A stretch of 64,000 bases of DNA from Paraphotobacterium marinum. GTDB taxonomy: Bacteria; Pseudomonadota; Gammaproteobacteria; Enterobacterales; Vibrionaceae. Position numbers and translations under genes: made by a program. Position 1 is the first letter of the stretch, and each line of letters begins with the position of its first letter. Positions 1 through 9,384 of this stretch are shown here, one piece after another. The stretch is taken from contig NZ_CP022355.1 in assembly GCF_002216855.1 (NCBI RefSeq), positions 1 to 64,000 on the forward strand. Direction: 5' to 3'. The notes beneath the pieces are model-generated. The model ran no database searches. It had not been told where the DNA came from and saw only the letters and a program-made list of their open reading frames with translations.

Positions 1-837
1 ATTTATAAACTTTAGTAGTTGGATGTACCAAATCCCAAAAGAAGCTACTTTCAGGATCATGCTCTATAGACAAACTTTCATCTAGTTGTTTTTGTCCCTT
101 AATATCAAATCCACCCAGGGAATGAATACATGCAGAATTAATGTTCGTAAAACCATACTCATCTGCGTTTCAAATAATAATCTCATAAAATCAAATGAAT
201 CAAATAACGAAAGATTACAATCATCGAATTTACTTTTTAATTTAATGTGATTACCTCGTATTGATTTATTAATTTTGAATTACTCTATGTTGAAAAAATT
301 TCTTTACAATTTTACAATCAATTTATCTTTTGATATTTTTTAAGTTAAAAAAAGGCGCTAGTGTTATATCAGGTAAAGTAGAGTACAAAATGTTTTTAGC
401 ACCCAATTCAATCAATTTTTCTATTTGTGAAAAATAATCTTTAGTTATTTTAAAAGGTAGCATAGGATGCAAATATGGGAAATCCCCTACTAAAGTAGTA
501 AACAGGTTATTGCAGCCACCATTGATAATCACCAAGTCATTATTTGAAAATGATTGCTTTTTAGCATAATCTTTAATCTGTCTAGAGATAGGAAAAGAGT
601 ATTTCGTAAATTGTCTAGCAGGGTTATTATCTGATATTAAGGCACCACCAATAGCATAATTTTCTATCGATATTTCTTTTCATATTTTGTCTCTAAAATA
701 TCTCTTAGGTAATATGGAGCTGTAGGCCCATTAGAAAAAAGCCATCTGGACATACTTTAGAATTAAATTTTGAGATTCGACGAAAAATTATTTTTATCAA
801 GTAGGCTATCACCAAATATAACAAATCTAGAAATCAT
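1..837 (-). pseudogene. GDSL/SGNH-family lipase or esterase, multiply frameshifted, runs off the window
   Basis: The minus strand starts with an ATG at 837 followed by FVIFGDSLLDKNNF, the catalytic-serine block of GDSL hydrolases. Further on come SNGPTAPYYLRDIL, then YAIGGALIS, then VIINGGCNNLF (the GxND-like block) and near base 1 WDLVHPTTKVYK, which matches the Asp-x-x-His catalytic block. These pieces lie in different frames, broken by in-frame stops and shifts near 766, 730, 670 and 321. Several breaks are repaired by adding one T or A to a homopolymer, for example one A near 668. The family includes secreted lysophospholipases and acyltransferases, such as those of Legionella. No signal peptide remains at the visible start. 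The gene continues past base 1. Confidence 0.75.
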
Positions 838-899
838 TAATATCACTGTAATTTAGAAAGTTAAAATAAAATACACTGTTTTTTAGTGTAAATCAAGCT

Positions 900-1652
900 T
901 TACTTTCTATCATATTGATATAAATTATTTGCATCCATAGTTACTTTTAGCCTTTGGTCATATTCTCCTTTTGTAATTCTGAGTAACTACCTAATGTTGA
1001 TATAAGTGTTTGCCATTAATAGACACTCCTTGTCGTCTAGTTTATTACGTAGCATTCTAAACTCTTTAAACTTACTTCCTGTATTTAATATCATAAAGTA
1101 TGACATTACACTTTGTTTAGGAACTAAATTTTGTCACTTCATTAATTGTTCCTGGAGAAGCATTCTTAGCCGGGATACCACAACCTGCTGTAAAACAGTG
1201 TTGTCCAAAAAATTATTTCCTTCAATAGAAAAACGAGACGTGCCCCAACCAGATTCCAGAGCAGCCTGAGCTATCATACTGACTGGAATTGTATTAATTC
1301 TTAATGTTAATTCTTTAATTTTTTGTGAATTATCCGAAGTCCCTTCGTTTAAGTTATATTTTTTTTCTAATTTACCCAAATCCTGTTTTTGTTTCTCAGA
1401 TAATGTGTTGTTGTTATTAGAAACCGCAATATGATTTAATAACTTCTTATCTTTTAAAATGCTGTTATTAATTTCATTGATAATAGGAAGAAAATATTGG
1501 ATAAATGCTTCTTTTCTTTTCGAAATTTCATTAATTGAAGTAAAATCTGGTTTTTCTATTTGTGTCATATGTTTTTTCAGGAGAGCAACTAAATAGAGAA
1601 GTAAGTAATACCCCAAAAAAAATTAACTTTGAAAAGATGTTTAAAATTTCAT
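900..1652 (-). pseudogene. Bax-like glucosaminidase lipoprotein, frameshifted several times
   Basis: The frame spanning roughly 1616-1134 contains KEAFIQYFLPIINEIN and IAQAALESGWGTSRFSIEGNN, typical of the Bax / mannosyl-glycoprotein endo-beta-N-acetylglucosaminidase-like family. In other frames the rest of the protein follows: FGQHCFTAGCGIPAKNASPG, then VMSYFMILNTGSKFKEFRML, then EYDQRLKVTMDANNLYQYDRK with a stop at 900. Upstream, an ATG at 1652 preceded by an AAGGA site begins a lipoprotein-like leader ending in LFSCS if one T is restored. At least four shifts are needed; the ones at the leader and after GNN are single missing Ts. Murein hydrolase activity is known for the family, not shown here. 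Confidence 0.75.
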
Positions 1653-1789
1653 TGATTTTTTCCTTATCGATTAAAATCCATTATTATTTAAGTTTAATTA
1701 GCAATATCCACTTATATGATAATTAATCATTACATAGTTATAAATATTAATTAATAATAAAAATTAATAAATCATATATTTGTGCAATA

Positions 1790-2641
1790 CCAATTAATTA
1801 TTTCATGATTTAACTCATACTTTAATTTTTTTTGACATCTATATATAACAAGTTTATTATTTTTCCACGGACTTGACTGGCACTGCAGGTACCCATTTAT
1901 GAAAAATAGCGAAAATGATTCAAACACATTAGTATATGGAACAAATATCCCTGTCCTATAAATAAAGTACTTATATATATTATTACCAAATGGGCAGTTT
2001 ACAGCAATTAGCAACTCAAAAGAACTGAAAAACTTATATTGTGATCAAGCCTTTCATAGAGCAGATACAATCCATGATATTACTATAAGAAACAATAAAG
2101 AATTTATTCTTAGAAATGATTGTTCTCTACAAAAAAATATATTTCAAACAACAATATCAGAAAAGCTAGAAAAAATTGTTTTTATCATCAATATACTTCT
2201 TATCATACAAATCATGACTGCTCAATTGTTTTAATGGCTTTTTCTTCAGAAAAGATAAATAACCGACCACAAGAAATTTATGATAAAACTATCGGTTCTT
2301 TCAAAAAGCATTGTTATGATTTAGTCGAAAATTCTATTCCGACTATTTTATCTAAATTAAATGAATTAAAATTTTCTAGATTTGGTACAGACAAAACATT
2401 TAGACAACAAACAATTTTGAATGAAAATCATAATCAACATATTATTGATAATCTTACTAATAATGAAAAGAGTATTTTATATTGGGCCTCAAATGGTAAA
2501 ACTTCTGAAGAAACAAGTTTTATTCTGGGTTTAACTAAGCACACCGTTCAAACTTATAGAAAAAAAGCTATTCAAAAATTAAATGCCAGCAACATATCTC
2601 ACTCTATAAGTATAGCGAGGTCATGTAATATGATTGTTTAA
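1790..2641 (+). pseudogene. LuxR-type transcriptional regulator, N-terminal half degraded
   Basis: The last 170 codons (2120-2641) are open and end in a GerE/LuxR helix-turn-helix: LTNNEKSILYWASNGKTSEE, then ILGLTKHTVQTYRKKAIQKL. Upstream in another frame is an autoinducer-domain-like stretch around 1971-2190 (ITIRNNKEFILRNDCS). Adding one A to the A6 run near 2172 joins the two frames as EKNCFYHQYTSYH. Further upstream the frame is broken again and the start cannot be placed; 1790 is an estimate. Such proteins bind DNA as dimers, often as unpaired LuxR solos. No LuxI-type synthase is nearby. The DNA-binding domain could still be made from an internal start. Confidence 0.6.
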
Positions 2642-2892
2642 ATTTTATTTGAGGGTTTGTTTAGTGCTAAAGATTTAGCTGACTGTAACTTATCTAATTC
2701 TCGAGTTAACTCTTCAACTTTACTTTGAAGGTGGATCATATTCTTATTTAAAGTGTCTAGTTTTGAGTTTTTATTTTGAGTTATAGCTAACTGTCTTGAT
2801 TTTAATGCATCAACTTCTGCTGAGACCTTTAAATAATTAAAGTAGATATAAAAGATATGGGTTGTCCCTGAAATAAAAATTATAATTAACAA
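2638..2892 (-). CDS. small membrane-anchored coiled-coil protein, unknown function
   Basis: This 84-codon frame would start at a TTG at 2892; no ATG lies in frame upstream before a stop. Residues 1-21 are strongly hydrophobic (LIIIFISGTTHIFYIYFNYL) and look like one membrane anchor. Residues 25-75 are charged and heptad-like, with LDTLNKNMIHLQSKVEEL, suggesting a coiled coil. The 3' end overlaps the convergent LuxR remnant by four bases. The family is not recognised. Its position among pseudogenes and its unusual start make a remnant possible. Confidence 0.4.
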   Translation of the reverse strand: MLIIIFISGTTHIFYIYFNYLKVSAEVDALKSRQLAITQNKNSKLDTLNKNMIHLQSKVEELTRELDKLQSAKSLALNKPSNKI

Positions 2893-3019
2893 AGCATTAA
2901 AAAATTTTTTCTCATAATGGAAAGTTCATAATTAAGCATTGTCTTAATCTTAGAATTAAAATAATAAATTTTACAAAAAAAAATTTTGATAATGTGAGCA
3001 AATACAATAGATAAACATT

Positions 3020-4607
3020 ATGATTAATATTAATTTACAAAATTAAAAAACATTTTTTTTAAAAAACAAGTATCAAATCCTTTAGAATATCTCCATGAAA
3101 ATATCATCAATAAAAACTATAAAATTGAAAATAGTTTAGAAGAAGATTTTATAAAAATAGTAATACAAAACATCAAATTCCAAAGGAAAGTCAAGTACAC
3201 TCCTCTCATTTTATTAGGGATTTTAAATTAATTTTAGATAATTGCTCCCCTACATCCTCTCCATATTTTATTGGACACATGACTTCATCTTTACCAAATT
3301 TTTTACTAGAATTAGCAAAACTGATTACTGAAAAAAATCAAAATTTAGTCAAAGTTGAAACATCAAAATCTTTTACAAAAATGGAATTAGATTGTCTTTA
3401 TATGCTACACAATTTAATTTATCAAAATCATGACTATTTTTATTCAGAAGTTAATTTGAACTCACAGTTTTCACTTGGAAGTTTTTGTTCTGGTGGCACG
3501 ATTGCTAACCTTACCGCATTGTGGGCAGCTCGCAATAATCTTCTTGGTCCAAGCAAAAACTTCCAAGGTGTTCAATCTGAGGGAGTTGTAGCTGCTTTAA
3601 GGTATTATGGTTATAAAAATCTTGCAGTAATTGTTTCTGAAAGAGCACATTATTCCATCAAAAAATCAGTAGATATACTTGGGCTTGGTATTAATATCAT
3701 TCATACGATACCAACAGATAAGGATCATAAAATACGTACTGACCTTTTAGAGCAAAAAATGAATGAATTAGAAAGTCAACAAATCAAAGTCCTCACTATT
3801 GTTGGAATTGCTGGATCTACAGAAACAGGACATGTAGATGATTTACTGACGATGTCAATTATCGCAAAAAAATATCAATGCCACTTTCATGTTGATGCCG
3901 CGTGGGGTGGTGCTACTATGACTTCAGCGCGCTACAAACATATTTTGAAAGGTATTGAGCAAGCTGATTCTGTAACGGTAGATGCTCATAAACAATTTTA
4001 TATCCCTATGGGACTTGGCATGATTCTATTTAAAAAGCCACAATTGTCTAAAAATATTACACATCATGCAAATTACATTTTAAGGAAAAATTCTAATGAT
4101 TTGGGTCGGTTTTCCATTGAGGGTTCAAGAAGTGGTATGTCTTTAATGCTCTACGTTTCTTTCAAAGTTTTTGGGCTCAATGGTTATGAACTTTTAATTA
4201 ATGAAAGTATAGAAAAAGCCAAACAATTTAGTAGAATGATCAAAGAAAGCAAAAATTTCCAATTAATAACACATCCTGAATTATGTATTTTAACGTATAG
4301 GTATCTCCCTAATAAAATACAAAAATTAATTAATAGAGATAATAATGATTATATTCATACAAAAATTAATGATTTAAATGTTAAAATCCAAGAAAAACAG
4401 AAACAAAATGGTAATTCATTTGTTTCTAGAACAAAATTATTTAACTACCAGTATGGTTATACAATGGATGTTTTTAGAGTAGTACTAGCAAATCCATTGA
4501 CGCAGGAAAAACATTTAAAAAAGATTTTACATGAACAAGAAAAAATAGGCCAAAACCTATTTGATACACTTGTAAAGTTTACTGAAAAAGAGTGCGAGTA
4601 TAATTGA
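3020..4607 (+). pseudogene. panP: PanP-type pyridoxal-dependent decarboxylase, 5' part frameshifted
   Basis: From 3279 the frame is open for 442 codons and matches group II PLP decarboxylases of the PanP (aspartate 1-decarboxylase, beta-alanine forming) type: SLGSFCSGGTIANLTALW, FHVDAAWGGAT, the PLP lysine in SVTVDAHKQFY, GSRSGM and FVSRTKL near the end. The ATG at 3279 lies inside a conserved region (FIGHMTSSLPNF). The same frame continues upstream without a start to a stop at 3132. The missing N-terminal part sits in another frame; one extra A at 3174-3176 joins it as NIKIPKESQVHSSHFIRDF. A second break is likely in the A/T runs at 3050-3066. The full protein would be about 530 residues, as in the family. 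Substrate could be glutamate or another amino acid instead. Confidence 0.75.
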
Positions 4608-4889
4608 GAGTATAATTTCTTTAAATAAACATAGCGAAAATGAAGGTATTGCTTAGCAAAGTTTCTTCCTAAAGGACCTTCATAAATTATTTTTCTTAAC
4701 ACTTTACTTAATTTAATTCCTGAAAAATAATCTCTTTTATGTTGTGGAGAATCGCTAAAAAATTTGGAGCAATTGTCTAAACTAATATCTTGATAAGTCG
4801 ATAAAATTAATGTGTTTTTTAGTTCGAGTGCAAAATTCTTGTTTGCTGAACTCAATTGGCTTTCAAAAAAAATAAAATATTTTAATAAC

Positions 4890-4917
4890 TTGAGAAACGT
4901 ATTTCTTCAGATATAAT
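4890..4917 (+). promoter_or_regulatory. sigma-70-type promoter of purR
   Basis: TTGAGA at 4890-4895 and TATAAT at 4912-4917 are separated by 16 bases. The predicted start of transcription, about 4924, falls inside the PUR-box-like operator that follows. Confidence 0.6.
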
Positions 4918-4922
4918 ATATT

Positions 4923-4938
4923 ACGCAAACGATTACCT
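4923..4938 (+). promoter_or_regulatory. PUR box (PurR operator), probable autoregulation
   Basis: ACGCAAACGATTACCT matches the classical PurR operator ACGCAAACGTTTTCGT at 13 of 16 positions, with the left half-site perfect. It lies directly behind the -10 element and 17 bases before the purR start codon, where a bound repressor would block transcription. Autorepression through such boxes is known for enterobacterial purR. Confidence 0.65.
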
Positions 4939-4954
4939 TATAAAAGAACAACCA

Positions 4955-5959
4955 ATGGCCACTATTAAAGATGTTGCGAGATTAGCGGGTGTTTCTACAA
5001 CAACTGTTTCTCATGTTATTAATAAAACTAGATTTGTTGCAGAAGCAACCACTAAGAAAGTATGGGAATCTATTGAAGAACTTAATTATGCTCCCAGTGC
5101 TGTTGCCCGAAGTTTAAAATCTAATGTTACACGTTCATTAGGAATACTTGTAACTGATTCTTCAAATGCATTTTTCTCAGAGGTTATTCATAGCATAGAG
5201 TCTTACAGTTACAATTTAGGTTATACAATTACTCTGTGCAATACAGGCGATTCAAAAGAGAAATATAAAAATCATATTCAAATGTTATCTGAAAAAAGAG
5301 TTGATGGCATATTAGTTATGTGTTCTGAAGTAGACAATGAACTTATTAATTATCTTAAAAAGTTCTCCATTCCGCTAGTTATCATGGATTGGGCTAATAG
5401 CATGATAAATTTCAATAAAATACAAGATAACTCTGATGAAGGTGGCTTTTTAGCCACACAATATTTAATTAACAAAGGACATAAGAAAATTGGTTGTTTA
5501 ACTGGTGGCATAGATAAACATATCTCAAATCAAAGATTTTTAGGCTTTAAAAAAGCGATGCTTGAATCAGGCTTAGAAATCAAAGATGAATGGATTTTTC
5601 ATGGAAATTTTGAATTTGATTCGGGTATTTCAACTGCACAAATAATTAATGAAATGCCTCAAAAGCCTACCGCTATTTTTTGTTTCAACGATGCTATGGC
5701 AATGGCACTGATAAGTAAACTTACTGATTTAGAATTTGTTATTCCAAAAGAATTTTCAATAATAGGCTATGATGATATCGTTTATGCTAAATATTACAAT
5801 CCACCCTTAACGACTATTGCTCAACCAAAATCTGAACTTGGCGTTAAAGCCATAGAACTATTAATAAACAAAGTTCAAGAGAAGGAAACTAGCGAAGCTG
5901 GAACAATTCATATATATCCGAAATTAATAGAAAGAAAATCAGTTATTTCTTTAGAATAA
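4955..5959 (+). CDS. purR: PurR, LacI-family purine repressor
   Basis: The 334-residue protein begins MATIKDVARLAGVSTTTVSH, nearly the same as the helix-turn-helix of E. coli PurR. The hinge helix region SAVARSLK and the phrases KRVDGILVMCSE and LTTIAQPK are also PurR-like. The C-terminal two-lobed domain binds hypoxanthine or guanine as corepressor in characterised PurR. Length agrees with the family (341 in E. coli). It is monocistronic, with its own promoter and PUR box just upstream. No purine biosynthetic gene is in the window, so its targets lie elsewhere. Confidence 0.9.
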   Translation: MATIKDVARLAGVSTTTVSHVINKTRFVAEATTKKVWESIEELNYAPSAVARSLKSNVTRSLGILVTDSSNAFFSEVIHSIESYSYNLGYTITLCNTGDSKEKYKNHIQMLSEKRVDGILVMCSEVDNELINYLKKFSIPLVIMDWANSMINFNKIQDNSDEGGFLATQYLINKGHKKIGCLTGGIDKHISNQRFLGFKKAMLESGLEIKDEWIFHGNFEFDSGISTAQIINEMPQKPTAIFCFNDAMAMALISKLTDLEFVIPKEFSIIGYDDIVYAKYYNPPLTTIAQPKSELGVKAIELLINKVQEKETSEAGTIHIYPKLIERKSVISLE

Positions 5960-6066
5960 ATTGTATCTAAACAAGTGATATATAAATAAAACTAACACTT
6001 TTTTAATTTTACGCTATTCCAAAAACTTCTTCTACCAAAAACAGTATATTTTTTTTATGAAAAAAT

Positions 6067-6084
6067 ATTGCATAAAAATGTAAT
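6067..6084 (+). promoter_or_regulatory. ARG-box-like palindrome upstream of the art operon
   Basis: ATTGCATAAAAATGTAAT is an 18-base imperfect palindrome with an AT centre. It resembles the ArgR consensus TGAATwwwwATTCA in length and layout (TGCAT / ATGTA half-sites). It sits 44 bases before the artP start, where arginine repression of transport would be expected. Half-site agreement is only partial. Confidence 0.35.
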
Positions 6085-6127
6085 TTGTATACCATACTTG
6101 TAATATTTAATCATAATAAATTACAAG

Positions 6128-6856
6128 ATGGAATTAGAAGTTAAAAACTTAAGTAAAAGTTACGGCTCTTTTGAGGTTTTAAAAAACATCAATTTTAAAT
6201 GTTTTCCTAAAGATGTACTTGTCATTTTGGGACCCAGTGGTTCAGGTAAAAGTACCTTATTGAAAACATTGAATCTTCTTGAATTGGCACAAGATGGAGA
6301 ACTTGAAATATCTGGCCAGTCATTCAATTTCCAACAGAAGATCAATGAAGAACAAAAAATTTCTCTCAGAAAAAAAGTAGGGATGGTTTTTCAGCAATAT
6401 AACTTATGGCCACACTTGAAAGTCCTAGATAATTTAACTGCTGCACCCATAAAAGTACTCAAGCAAAATAAAAAAGATGCAAGAATTAAAGCAAAAGAGC
6501 TCCTAACACAACTAGAAATTCAGGATAAATTAGACAGTTGGCCTCTACTCTTATCTGGCGGTCAACAACAACGAGTTGCAATTGCGCGTGCTTTAATGAT
6601 GGAGCCAGATGTTCTTTTATTTGATGAGCCTACAGCTGCGTTAGATCCAAAAATCACCAATCAAGTCGTGAAAATAGTCAATGATTTAAAGCATACAGAA
6701 ATCACACAAATTATTGTGACACATGAAGTTGAATTTGCGAAAAAAATAGCAACTCATGTGCTATACCTTGAGGATGGCAAAGTTATCGAATATGGAGATC
6801 AGTCTATATTTAATAACCCTCAGACTGAAAAATTCAAGCATTATCTTAATATGTAA
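6128..6856 (+). CDS. artP: ArtP, ATP-binding subunit of an arginine-type ABC transporter
   Basis: The 242-residue protein has a Walker A GPSGSGKST (about residues 35-43), Q-loop in MVFQQYNLWPH, the signature LLSGGQQQRVAIARAL, Walker B DVLLFDEPTAALDP and an H-loop in IIVTHEV. Its sequence and length fit the polar amino acid (ArtP/GlnQ) subfamily. It is the first gene of a four-gene operon with binding protein and two permeases downstream. Neighbours and sequence suggest L-arginine or another basic amino acid as substrate, which is inference. It would act at the inner face of the cytoplasmic membrane. Confidence 0.88.
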   Translation: MELEVKNLSKSYGSFEVLKNINFKCFPKDVLVILGPSGSGKSTLLKTLNLLELAQDGELEISGQSFNFQQKINEEQKISLRKKVGMVFQQYNLWPHLKVLDNLTAAPIKVLKQNKKDARIKAKELLTQLEIQDKLDSWPLLLSGGQQQRVAIARALMMEPDVLLFDEPTAALDPKITNQVVKIVNDLKHTEITQIIVTHEVEFAKKIATHVLYLEDGKVIEYGDQSIFNNPQTEKFKHYLNM

Positions 6857-6880
6857 TTACAAACTAAAAAAGGAAGCTTT

Positions 6881-7609
6881 ATGAAAAAAATATTTTTAAT
6901 CCTAAGTTTATTTTTATCTTCAACGGCATTTGCTTCGCAAACCATAAAATTTGCTACAGAAGCAAGCTATCCTCCATTTGAGTATACAAACCAAAAAGGT
7001 GAAATTATTGGCTTTGACATTGATATTGCTAAAGCATTATGTTCACAAATTAAAGCCAAATGTACATTTACAAATCAATCTTTTGATAGTTTAATTCCTG
7101 CTATCAAATTTAATCGCTATGACGCAGCAATATCAGCTATGGATATCACCGCTGAAAGAAGCAAACAAGTAAGTTTTAGTGATCCCTATTACGACAATGC
7201 AGCAGAATTCATTGCGATAAACCCAAAAGATAAATCTATAAATGACCTTAAAGGGAAACGTGTTGGTGTGCAAAATGGTACCACGCATCAAAAATACATT
7301 AATGAAAATTTAAAAGATATTATAACTGTGCCCTATGACAGTTATCAAAATGCATTGATTGATTTAAAAAATGGAAGAATCGAGGCTGTTTTTGGAGATA
7401 CTGCCGTATTAAACGAATGGCTTAAGAAAGATAATAAACTTCATATTGTGGGAGATAAGGTAACTGATAAAAATTATTTTGGTAATGGATTGGGTATTGC
7501 CGTCAACAAATCAAACACAAAATTATTAAATCAACTAAACAAAGCGCTTGCGACCATCAAGTCTAATGGCACATATCAAAAAATTTATGATAAGTATTTT
7601 AAACAATGA
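6881..7609 (+). CDS. artJ: ArtJ-like periplasmic arginine-binding protein
   Basis: The 242-residue protein starts with a signal peptide (KKIFLILSLFLSSTAFA, cleavage after AFA). It continues as an SBP family 3 protein: IKFATEASYPPFEYTN, GFDIDIAKALC, DAAISAMDIT and KRVGVQNGTTHQKY. These motifs are typical of ArtJ/ArtI. It captures the amino acid in the periplasm and delivers it to the ArtQM channel. An AGGAAGC ribosome site precedes the ATG. Its stop overlaps the start of artQ (ATGA), which suggests translational coupling. Confidence 0.88.
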   Translation: MKKIFLILSLFLSSTAFASQTIKFATEASYPPFEYTNQKGEIIGFDIDIAKALCSQIKAKCTFTNQSFDSLIPAIKFNRYDAAISAMDITAERSKQVSFSDPYYDNAAEFIAINPKDKSINDLKGKRVGVQNGTTHQKYINENLKDIITVPYDSYQNALIDLKNGRIEAVFGDTAVLNEWLKKDNKLHIVGDKVTDKNYFGNGLGIAVNKSNTKLLNQLNKALATIKSNGTYQKIYDKYFKQ

Positions 7610-8271
7610 TACTTTTTGATTATGCACCCATCATATTAAATGCAACCTGGATTACTATCCAGATTGCATTATCTAGTCTTTTGATTGGACTAATTCTATC
7701 GTTGATTTTTACGGGACTTGAGTTCAGTCCCTATAAAATCATTAAATGGCCAACTTTCCTTTTTGTCACAATGATAAGAGGTCTCCCAGAAATGTTAATT
7801 ATTTTATTTATTTTTTTTGGGTTAACTGAACTTATCTATTTATTAACTGGAGTATATATTGAATTAAGTCCTTTTTGGTCTGGGACAATTGCTTTATCTT
7901 TAATCTTCGCATCTTATGCATCTCAATCTATCAGAGGTGCATTAAAAGCAGTTTCAATAGGCCAAAAAAATGCAGCTTTATCATTGGGGTTTAAAAAAAC
8001 CTCAATCTTCTTTTATTTTATTTTACCACAAGCCATTCGACATGCTATTCCAGGTCTAACAAATCAATGGCTTGTGCTATTAAAAGACACTGCACTTGTA
8101 TCATTAATTGGTGTAACTGAATTATTAAAACAATCTCAACTTATTGCTACGGCTACGCAACAAAGCTTCAATTGGTATGCAATTGTTGCTGTTATCTATT
8201 TATTTATTAGCTTTATATCTAAATGTTTAATAAATAAAATAGAAAAAAAATATAGTCTTCAAGGATCTTAG
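7606..8271 (+). CDS. artQ: ArtQ, permease subunit of the arginine-type ABC transporter
   Basis: The 221-residue membrane protein belongs to the HisM/ArtQ permease family. It has about five hydrophobic segments. The cytoplasmic EAA-loop region reads SIGQKNAALSLGFKKTSIFF, ending in ILPQAIRHAIPG, which contacts the ATPase in characterised systems. The early segment MIRGLPEMLIILFIFFG is typical of polar amino acid permeases. It overlaps artJ by four bases and is followed 16 bases later by artM; the two permeases should form a heterodimer. Confidence 0.88.
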   Translation: MILFDYAPIILNATWITIQIALSSLLIGLILSLIFTGLEFSPYKIIKWPTFLFVTMIRGLPEMLIILFIFFGLTELIYLLTGVYIELSPFWSGTIALSLIFASYASQSIRGALKAVSIGQKNAALSLGFKKTSIFFYFILPQAIRHAIPGLTNQWLVLLKDTALVSLIGVTELLKQSQLIATATQQSFNWYAIVAVIYLFISFISKCLINKIEKKYSLQGS

Positions 8272-8287
8272 ATATGGAGTTTTATGT

Positions 8288-8965
8288 ATGACCTATCAAC
8301 TTTTTTTTCAGATGCTTTCAGGACTAATCACTAGTATTGAATTAACTTTCATTTCTATCTTTGTGGGGTTTGTTTTAGCAATAATCATTACAATTGTTAT
8401 TATAAAAAAAACACCCATACTTGAAAGTTTACTTAATGGCTTTATTATTGTATTTACGGGTACACCTCTTCTGGTACAAATTTTCTTGATTTATTATGGA
8501 CCAGCTCAATTTGATTGGATCAAGTCAAGTTTTATTTGGCCATGGCTAAGTCAGCCGTGGTATTGTGCCATACTAGCACTTTCATTAAATACTAGCGCAT
8601 ATACTTCGCAACTATTTAAAGGCGCCTTTAATGCTATTTCAAAAGGTCAATGGGACTCTTGTAGTGCCTTGGGTATGACAAAGTATCAATCAATAAAATT
8701 GTTATTACCTTTTGCAATAAAACGTTCAATACCAGCCTATTCAAATGAGGTAATACTTGTATTTAAAGGCACTTCTTTAGTTAGTACTATTACGATAATG
8801 GATTTAATGGGTTACACTCAAAGAATAAATGCTCAGACTTATGATACCCTTGTTGTTTTTGGCATTGCTGGGGCTCTCTACTTAACCGTTAATGGAATAT
8901 TTTCCATGATCTTTAGATACATTGAACACAAAGTTCTGGTTTTTGAAAATCATTCAAAAAAATAA
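8288..8965 (+). CDS. artM: ArtM, second permease subunit of the arginine-type ABC transporter
   Basis: The 225-residue membrane protein is a second HisM-type permease, with GTPLLVQIFLIYYGPAQF near residues 58-75 and the EAA-like loop GQWDSCSALGMTKYQS. A GGAG site eight bases ahead supports the chosen ATG. It ends the art operon. Its last 16 bases overlap the 3' end of the convergent fliJ, and no terminator is visible between the two transcription units. Confidence 0.88.
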   Translation: MTYQLFFQMLSGLITSIELTFISIFVGFVLAIIITIVIIKKTPILESLLNGFIIVFTGTPLLVQIFLIYYGPAQFDWIKSSFIWPWLSQPWYCAILALSLNTSAYTSQLFKGAFNAISKGQWDSCSALGMTKYQSIKLLLPFAIKRSIPAYSNEVILVFKGTSLVSTITIMDLMGYTQRINAQTYDTLVVFGIAGALYLTVNGIFSMIFRYIEHKVLVFENHSKK

Positions 8966-9384
8966 TTACATATAAAAAAATTGACTTGATTATTGCTTTC
9001 CGCACTTTTAAGTCTTTTTTTATTTTGTAAACTCAAACTCTTCATTTTTGCATTTAAAACTTTCTGCTTTTTTATCATCTTATTCATTTTATTTTTGATA
9101 ATATTTTGTTCAATCTCTAATTGTCCAATCTTACTGTAGCACTCATTTATATTATGCAAAACCTGATATTTATAGAAGCCATTATTCAAAGCATTAAAGT
9201 GATGTTCTCTTTCATTCAAGTTTAAATGAAGATTAACTCCATAATTTCTTAAAAACTCAAGATTTTGATGTTCTTTGTTTATTTTGTAATTAATTATTTT
9301 AACTAAATGATTTAATTTTGAAAAATCCATGCCATTAATTTTTTGATACAACTGAATTTGTAGTATTTTCTCGTTATAATTCAT
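8950..9384 (-). CDS. fliJ: FliJ, flagellar export chaperone (lateral type)
   Basis: The 144-residue protein is lysine-, asparagine- and glutamate-rich with almost continuous helical, coiled-coil-like sequence, as expected for FliJ. FliJ escorts export chaperones and stimulates the FliI ATPase. Sequence identity to known FliJ is weak to the eye; the call rests on length, composition and position directly behind fliI, with which it overlaps by four bases. It is the last gene of the motY-lafK-fliEFGHIJ unit. Confidence 0.7.
   Translation of the reverse strand: MNYNEKILQIQLYQKINGMDFSKLNHLVKIINYKINKEHQNLEFLRNYGVNLHLNLNEREHHFNALNNGFYKYQVLHNINECYSKIGQLEIEQNIIKNKMNKMIKKQKVLNAKMKSLSLQNKKRLKSAESNNQVNFFICNYFFE

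Larger units (their letters stand above)
4608..4954. other. intergenic stretch with an unrecognised minus-strand open frame
   Basis: About 350 bases separate panP from purR. A minus-strand frame runs from 4855 into the panP tail and has only a TTG start. Its non-overlapping part (LRKIIYEGPLGRNFAKQYLH and neighbours) looks protein-like, but I cannot assign it to a family; it may be a remnant of a lost gene. The right end holds the purR promoter and operator, listed separately. Confidence 0.3.

Noticed and set aside
1006-1269. Plus-strand 87-codon open frame
   Set aside because: It lies antisense to the Bax-like pseudogene, whose conserved peptides explain the region.
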